NCBI GenBank assembly: GCA_948474755.1
Contig: CAOLHI010000561.1
Span: 434,001 to 498,000, forward strand
Source of the DNA: Ctenosaura bakeri
Lineage: Eukaryota > Chordata > Lepidosauria > Squamata > Iguanidae
Length of the DNA: 64,000 nt
Direction of reading: 5' to 3'
Under the pieces are notes generated by a model. It ran no database searches. It saw only the letters and a list, made by a program, of their open reading frames with translations, and had not been told where the DNA came from. Position 1 is the first letter of the stretch; each line of letters begins with the position of its first letter. This document shows positions 58,196-64,000 of the stretch, one piece after another. The position numbers were made by a program, and so were the translations under genes.

Positions 58196-59027
58196 ACAAA
58201 ATATTACAACACAATTGAAGAAAATTATACTGGGAAGAAACAGTGAGCTAAAGGTAGTTTCAAAGCAAATTAACATAAATGTATAGCATTCACCCATGAA
58301 AAGCCCTGTTCTAATCAGCAGGTAAGTTTTCAAAAGCTTGCCTAAAGTTAGAACTGAAAAGACTGGAGTCAGAATCACAACAGTGGAGCAATATCCTAAT
58401 ATAGATTGCAAAACCTTGCAAAACAGGCCAGAAGGTAATTACAAAAGAAGGATGCAAAGAATCAGGCTAAGCAGGCCCAAGATTGAGCTTTGATCATCTA
58501 GAAGTCTTGAAGTCTCTGTCACTCAGTAAGTAAACAGTCAGTAAGATTTCTGCAGAAGCATGAAGGGAACATGCATGGAAACAGCTGTTCCTTAAGATAT
58601 TGTGGTTATTTAGAATTTAAATACCAAATGTGAGCTGAGTCCAGAAGCAAAAAGCAACCACCGATACAGTTGTGCAAAAAAAGATGTCACATGATGCCTT
58701 TGACAGCTTTTGGGTAGTACTTGCCTGTCTTTGACTAGCTCAAGTTGTCTGTCAGTGACAATCTTATTTTACAGTCAATCATGGAGTCAAGATTCCTTAT
58801 TCTTTAGAAAAGAACACCAGGCATAGCTAGAAAAAGTTTTACTCACTTATGATCAGCCTGCAAGTCAATTTGCAACAGAAAGTCAAGCTGCACTCTGGCT
58901 TCATAAGGGAGACTTGTTAAGAAATGGCTTTTCAAACTATTACTTGTCCAAATGGAGGGCAGCATCAACAAAAGGACTTAGCAGATCTATGTTTTTCAGG
59001 AATCTCTGCTAAACATACAAAAGATTG
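58196..59027. other. Gene-free stretch, no recognised feature
   Basis: Nothing supportable. Confidence 0.45.
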
Positions 59028-59890
59028 TTGTTAACTGTCTAAAAGTCCACTTTGACTTATGGTGACCCTATGTTGACCCTATGGATGAGAGACTTCTACA
59101 GAGACTTCTACACTCTGTCATCAGCTGCTTTGCTCAGGTCTTGCAAATTCAGAAACATGTCTTCCTTGATTGAGTCTATCTATCTGTAATGTGGTCTTCC
59201 TCTTTTCCTTCTGCCTTCTACCTAACCCAAGCATTATTGTCTTTTCTAGTGAGTCATGTCTTCTTGTGATATGTCCAAAGTATGACAGCCTCAGTTTAGT
59301 CATCTTGGCTTCTAGGGAGAGTTCAGGCTTGGTTTGCTCTAGGACCCATTCATTTGTCTTTTTAGCAGACCCAGGCATCCATAGAATTTTTCTCCACCAC
59401 CACGTTTCAAGTGAATTAATTTTCTTCCTGTCAGCCTTCTTCACTGTTCATATATAGAAATTAAAAATACAATAGTATGGACAATCCTAACTTTAGCTGT
59501 CAATGATATATCTTTAAACTTCAGGATCTTGTCTAGTTCTTTCAAGTCCTAGTCTTCTTTTGATTTCTTGACTGCAGTTGCCATTCTGCTTAATGACTAA
59601 GTCAAGGTATGGAAATCTTGAACTATTTCAACGTTTCCATTGTCTACTTTAAGTTTATGTAAATCATCTGTGGCCATTATTTTTTATTTTCTTAACGTTC
59701 AACTGAAAACCTGCTTTTGTACTTTCTGCCTCGATTTTCTTCAATAGTCATTCCAAGTCTTTGCTGTTTTCTGTTAGTAATATGGTATCATCCGCGTATC
59801 TCAAATGATTGGTGTTCCTTCCTCTAATGTTCATGTCTCATTCCTCCAAATCTAATCCTGCTTTACTCATAGCTTAATTCTTCATGTACA
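59028..59890 (-). pseudogene. RTE/BovB-type LINE, C-terminal part
   Basis: Minus-strand frame 59444-59121: KINSLETWWWRKILW, then SLEAKMTKLRLSYFGH and RRHDSLEKTIMLG, the conserved end of BovB-type RT. The 5' side up to ~59890 continues at DNA level (TGGTATCATCCGCGTATCTC is the reversed RT core region). The 3' end at 59028 has the GTTGTTAACTGTC tail. Stops and frameshifts throughout. Confidence 0.82.
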
Positions 59891-60114
59891 CTTAGGCGAT
59901 GTTTTGGTATGTGGAGCTGCACTGACCCTACCTGCAACACTTCAAAGGTTTCTTATTTCTCCTTTTCCCACCAAAGTTGCTGCAACCACAGAAACTCAAT
60001 GCTATACTGTAGTGTGGGGAGGGGAGGTTGTGGAGTTGCCAGTTTCTAGCAATTGTGCTGCTTACTATAGCCATTTTGATAGTGTAGCTTGGGACAGTAG
60101 CTGATTTGATGGTT

Positions 60115-60155
60115 GTGGAATAATAGCACTATAACAGTGTAGTGCAGAAATGGCC
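60115..60155. mobile_element. MITE right-arm fragment
   Basis: GTGGAATAATAGCACTATAA to GCAGAAATGGCC. The left arm is absent. Confidence 0.8.
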
Positions 60156-62689
60156 ATTATCTTAGTGTTGTGTGAATTGTGTGGAACATCTATACCACCT
60201 TCATTTTACTGGAGAAAAGATGAGATACAAATATTCACAGCTTCCCCAGTGCCAGGTCCCAAGAGTAGTTTGGATCCCCTGACTGCTTTTAAATGTAAAA
60301 TTTAGTAATCTATGAGCAAATATTTCATAGGATCTCCTTGGTAAAGTATAGCATAGTCAACAGTTATTCTTTCAGCTTATTTCTTCTCTTCAGTGTCTAA
60401 GCCATCTTAAGACTGGAACATGATACTACAAGTGAAATCAGATCAATTTACTTTTAAAATAGCTTTCCATGGAAAATGATGGGAATCTCATGAGGTTTTG
60501 CAGTACATAAATGAGATTTTGAAGAAATATGCTGGGCCACTGGTTGAACACAAGTTGAACTGTTGTTGTACTGTCTCTTGTTCCCCGAAAACATCATTAG
60601 GTCTTAATAATCTGTTATAGATTGGAGTATTTCTGATTTTTACAGATTTATTGCATATCTAGAGGGATTTTTTGGGCTATTTAAACCATTACTGGAAAGC
60701 TATAATTATCTCATTGGACAGCAATGGTGATTTTTCCAGCTCTAATTCTTCTGTTTTTGTAATTCTAAGTGCAAAATCAAAGGACCTGCATGTTTCTAAA
60801 AACAGGACAATCATTCCAGAAAAGCAAGTTGCTAGAGCATGCTTATTTTAATCTACCACAGTGGTTGCACTACTTACACCTCTAGACATAATGGCACTAG
60901 TTCTGCAAGAAGATCCAGCTATCATAGATACTATAGTGCAGTTGAAAGAAATCCTGTCAGGTTAAGGAAGTTTTCTAGCCCATTTCTTTTTATCTTTTTC
61001 TTGGACTTTCCTACAGAACTGAACTGCTGAATGACTGTCAATTTTTTTCCAGCTTTGGTGCAGCAAGCTGCTCTAAATTTCCATGCTTATTGGGGGATTG
61101 TCAAGAACAGGAAAATAAAATAAAATGAACCCCTATTTAGCTTCAAGAAAGGTTCTTTCAGAACATTTGTGCAGATACGTAATTATTGATGTGGGGCCCA
61201 AAAAAAAAAAAAAAAATGTTTATGTGTGAATGTGATTTTATTTACAAAGAGTGATGCATGCGATTCCATCATATCCACCAAAGCAATTTAATGGGTTACC
61301 TTTCAAAAAGATAGCTATCAAATATCTTGCTAGCTTCTCACATGCTGCGATTACTGCTAGTTTTTGACAGAAGATTCATTTGTATTAACTGATGGCATCA
61401 TTTCTATCTCTGCTTCATGCAATTGTCATGCATAATAGATGGTATTTCAACAGAGAAGGCCAAAGGGCAGTTCAGAAATCTAGTTCTACAAAGGCCATTG
61501 GTTTCTCTGTTGGAGTACTAATGTATTCTGAGAACTGCAACCCTCAGCAGTGTAGTGGAGCCCAATACTCCCTACAGATGATCAAAATGAAGCTAGTTTA
61601 AAGAGTGAGTTCTGGTAGGAACTTAGTTCTAGGCTTTTCACTTTCCATTCTACTTGTGCTCATTGGACTGCCAGAACAGCAATGGTCTCCTAATCACCTC
61701 TGTAAGGCTGCTGCAGAAGATCCCAGGAGACCAGCCCAGTACTTCTGAAGGCAGTTCCCTTAGATGCATTGTTATAGTAGGTGATAATGCTTAACTTTCT
61801 GCTGTAAAAAAGTTTTCAGTACCAATTTTCTGAAAATCTAATCTTTGTTTGAAGGCACAGTAGATGGGCAGGGTTTCTTTCTTTTACCCAGTTGGCAGTC
61901 TCTTGGTAATCCTAACCAGCTAATTCATCTGTAAAGGGATGGATCACTTCCAGCCTCAGTCCACAAGAAGTCAAAACTAACTTTTTCTATTGATTTCAAA
62001 GAATGCACCCTAATTAAATGATCACATCTAGGGAGAACTGCAACTTTTGCAGTAGTCATTTACTGTTTATCTTTCAAATGCTGTTGAATCTTACAACAAT
62101 CAGTAAATCACATATACAAGTGAATCACCACAAGGGAAATATAATGTTTACTGTGGTTTAGTAGCAAAATCTTTATCTAAACATACCCACAGGACATGAA
62201 AACAAACTCCTCTCCCAGTAAGGTATTAAGGCCGGACTGATATACTAGAATTGCAGATCTAAGCAAAGAGATCTCTGTAGGCTTAGCAGCAGTTTCACAC
62301 AGTCCCTGAAATACATATAAACCACCACCATCCCATTGTTTTATTTTGAATGAAATGAAAATAGAGGAAGCATTTGGGGACTTTCTAAGATCCAGTCCTA
62401 AAAATCTAGGACATCACCGTTTCTCCAAAGGACAGTTCTCTTGTCAACCTTCCTCTACAGGTCCAGCTTCTGTATCATTAACAGCAGACTGGGTATGAAA
62501 ATCAAGCAGGTAAGCTTTTGACACAACTTTCTGCATACTTTCTAAAGCTGCAAACTTTCTAAAGACATATGAATAAGGCCATTTTTAAAATAAATAATGT
62601 AGACAACTTTAGCTTTTGCTAGTTCTGTAACAACATTGTACCTTTTCAGAAAGTTTTGAGTTCATTTTTTCTACTGTTCAATAGTTCTT
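60156..62689. other. Gene-free stretch
   Basis: A poly-A run lies at 61200-61216. Nothing else supportable. Confidence 0.45.
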
Positions 62690-62870
62690 ACAATAAAGAA
62701 GTAATTTCTAATATTTAGATGGAATCTGTTCTTGAATTTGAATCCATTGGTTTGTGTTTTTGCCCTGGAGCAGTGGAAAACAAGTTCGTTCCCTCTTCTA
62801 CATGGGACACTATGCTTCTACAGATGCAGCCTAGAATTGCACTGTTAACTAGAGTTTTCAAAACAGTACT
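62690..62870 (-). pseudogene. CR1 LINE, C-terminal fragment
   Basis: The reversed frame reads HVEEGTNLFSTAPGQKH and the codons for a MDSNSRTDSI-like stretch, the CR1 C-terminal block. Probably part of the same insertion as 63235-64000, separated by unrecognised sequence. Confidence 0.75.
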
Positions 62871-63234
62871 AAAGTACAGCTGAAATTCATGACCTGAAGT
62901 GTTGACACTCAGGAAGTAGCTATTAACAAATTTGTGTTCCACCTAAATACCAAATTAAGTATTGATTTTAGTTAACCTGTTTCTTTATAAAGCTAACATA
63001 TTGTCTACATTCATAATTTACACAAAGCACTAATTTCTTTCCTTATAAAGGGCTCACACTCCAATATACAGGATTTTCGGCATCTCATTCAGTCTGTATA
63101 AAAAGAAGTGCTTTCCAACTCTCAGTAAGAACATCCCTTGTAATAAGTGACACCTGTCAACTCTATCAGGGGGAACATTCTGGCACACTAAAATAAGAGA
63201 TATCTCTTTATAACAGACATCTGGCAACCCTATT

Positions 63235-64000
63235 GTTGGTTTACTAACACCCCTAGAGCCTTTTTGCATCTACTGTTTTCAAGCCATTTTATATTTTTAT
63301 GTTTCATTTTTCCTGCCCAAATATAGTACCCTATATTTATGCCTTTTGAATGTCGTTTTGTTAGTTGTAGCCCAGCTCTCCAATTTGTCAAGGATGTTTT
63401 GAATTGTGATCCAGTCCTCTTGGGTATTTGGTATTCCCCACCCCCACCCCAATTTGGTGTCATTTACAAATTTGATAAGCATTTTTGATAATCTAAGTCA
63501 CTTATAAAATTTTGAACAACACCAGGCCCATATCTGGACTCTGAGGCACCCCAGAACTAGTCAGTTCTCTCCAAGGTGAAGAGCAGCCATTGGTGAGCGC
63601 TCTCTGGGTTTGATTGCTCAATTGGACATCCATCTAATAGTAGCATTGTTTGGCCCACAGTTCACCAGCTCACCTGCAAAAGTATCATGGGAGGTCATAT
63701 CAAAAGCCTTACTGATATCACAGTACACTACATCCATGGCACTTCCCTAATCTATCAAGTTTGTAACTCTGTCAGAAAAAGAGATAAGAGTAGTTTGGTA
63801 TGACTTGTTTTTATAAAATCCATGCTCTCAGTAATCATAGAATTTCATTCAGAGTGTGCATAGACTGACTATTAAAGAGAACCTTTCCTAATATTGCCAT
63901 CAGTCTGACTGGCCAGTAGTTGCTTTCCTCTAATCTACTAGGAATTTGCCTTTCCTCTAAAAATTCTGAAAGATTATTAACAGTGGCTCCAGGATTATAC
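63235..64000 (-). pseudogene. CR1 LINE, RT region, continues past the window
   Basis: The reversed frame 63482-63297 has FVNDTKLGW and ILDKLESWATTNKTTF, the RT palm/thumb part after the FADD box. 63500-64000 continues upstream in RT at DNA level (for example GGGTTTGATTGCTCAATTGG, CAGTCTGACTGGCCAGTAGT). Cut by the window edge. Confidence 0.85.

Overview
This is vertebrate nuclear DNA, most likely from a squamate (lizard-type) genome. That view rests on the mix of mobile elements: CR1, L2 and RTE/BovB-type LINEs, tRNA-headed SINEs ending in ACA repeats, very many GGCC-ended fold-back MITEs, hAT elements, and a GC-rich Ty3/gypsy element of the Tf1/sushi group. The species call is an inference. 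I recognise no host protein exon or host RNA gene. Apart from element-encoded frames, the open frames are chance ORFs, microsatellite translations or repeat fragments.

Layout. 1-6118: a nearly complete, young sushi-type LTR retrotransposon on the minus strand. It has two LTRs (7-847, 5250-6113), a perfect 5-bp target duplication, an intact gag, a -1 frameshift signal and a pol with protease, RT, RNase H, integrase and chromodomain. It is dead as it stands: the integrase catalytic Glu position is Lys, and one base is missing in the chromodomain region. 6119-64000: AT-rich, gene-free DNA packed with repeats. Solo LTRs lie at 9897-10681, 17663-18506 and 24568-25484. Palindromic MITEs recur from 6951 to 60155. 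Longer GGCC-TIR elements lie at 14450-14916, 30149-30626 and 52733-53188. A hAT element with a perfect 8-bp duplication is at 22860-23288. A very large near-perfect palindrome spans 20721-21159. A degenerate but long CR1 occupies 54256-57235, an L2-type LINE 46205-47530, BovB-type pieces 12345-12650 and 59028-59890, and another CR1 runs off the right edge. Microsatellites are scattered.

How the parts work together: only the 5' element is a real gene system. Gag and Gag-Pol would come from one RNA. The split is set by a GGGAAAC slip site followed by a plausible pseudoknot. Reverse transcription appears to be self-primed, because 12 nt just inside the 5' LTR are perfectly complementary to an LTR segment. 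Pol coding continues through the polypurine tract into the 3' LTR. The most unusual structures are the 242-bp direct duplication exactly flanking the LTR at 9897-10681, where 4-6 bp would be expected; the ~440-bp palindrome; and the paired, copy-specific changes in both arms of the fold-back MITEs.
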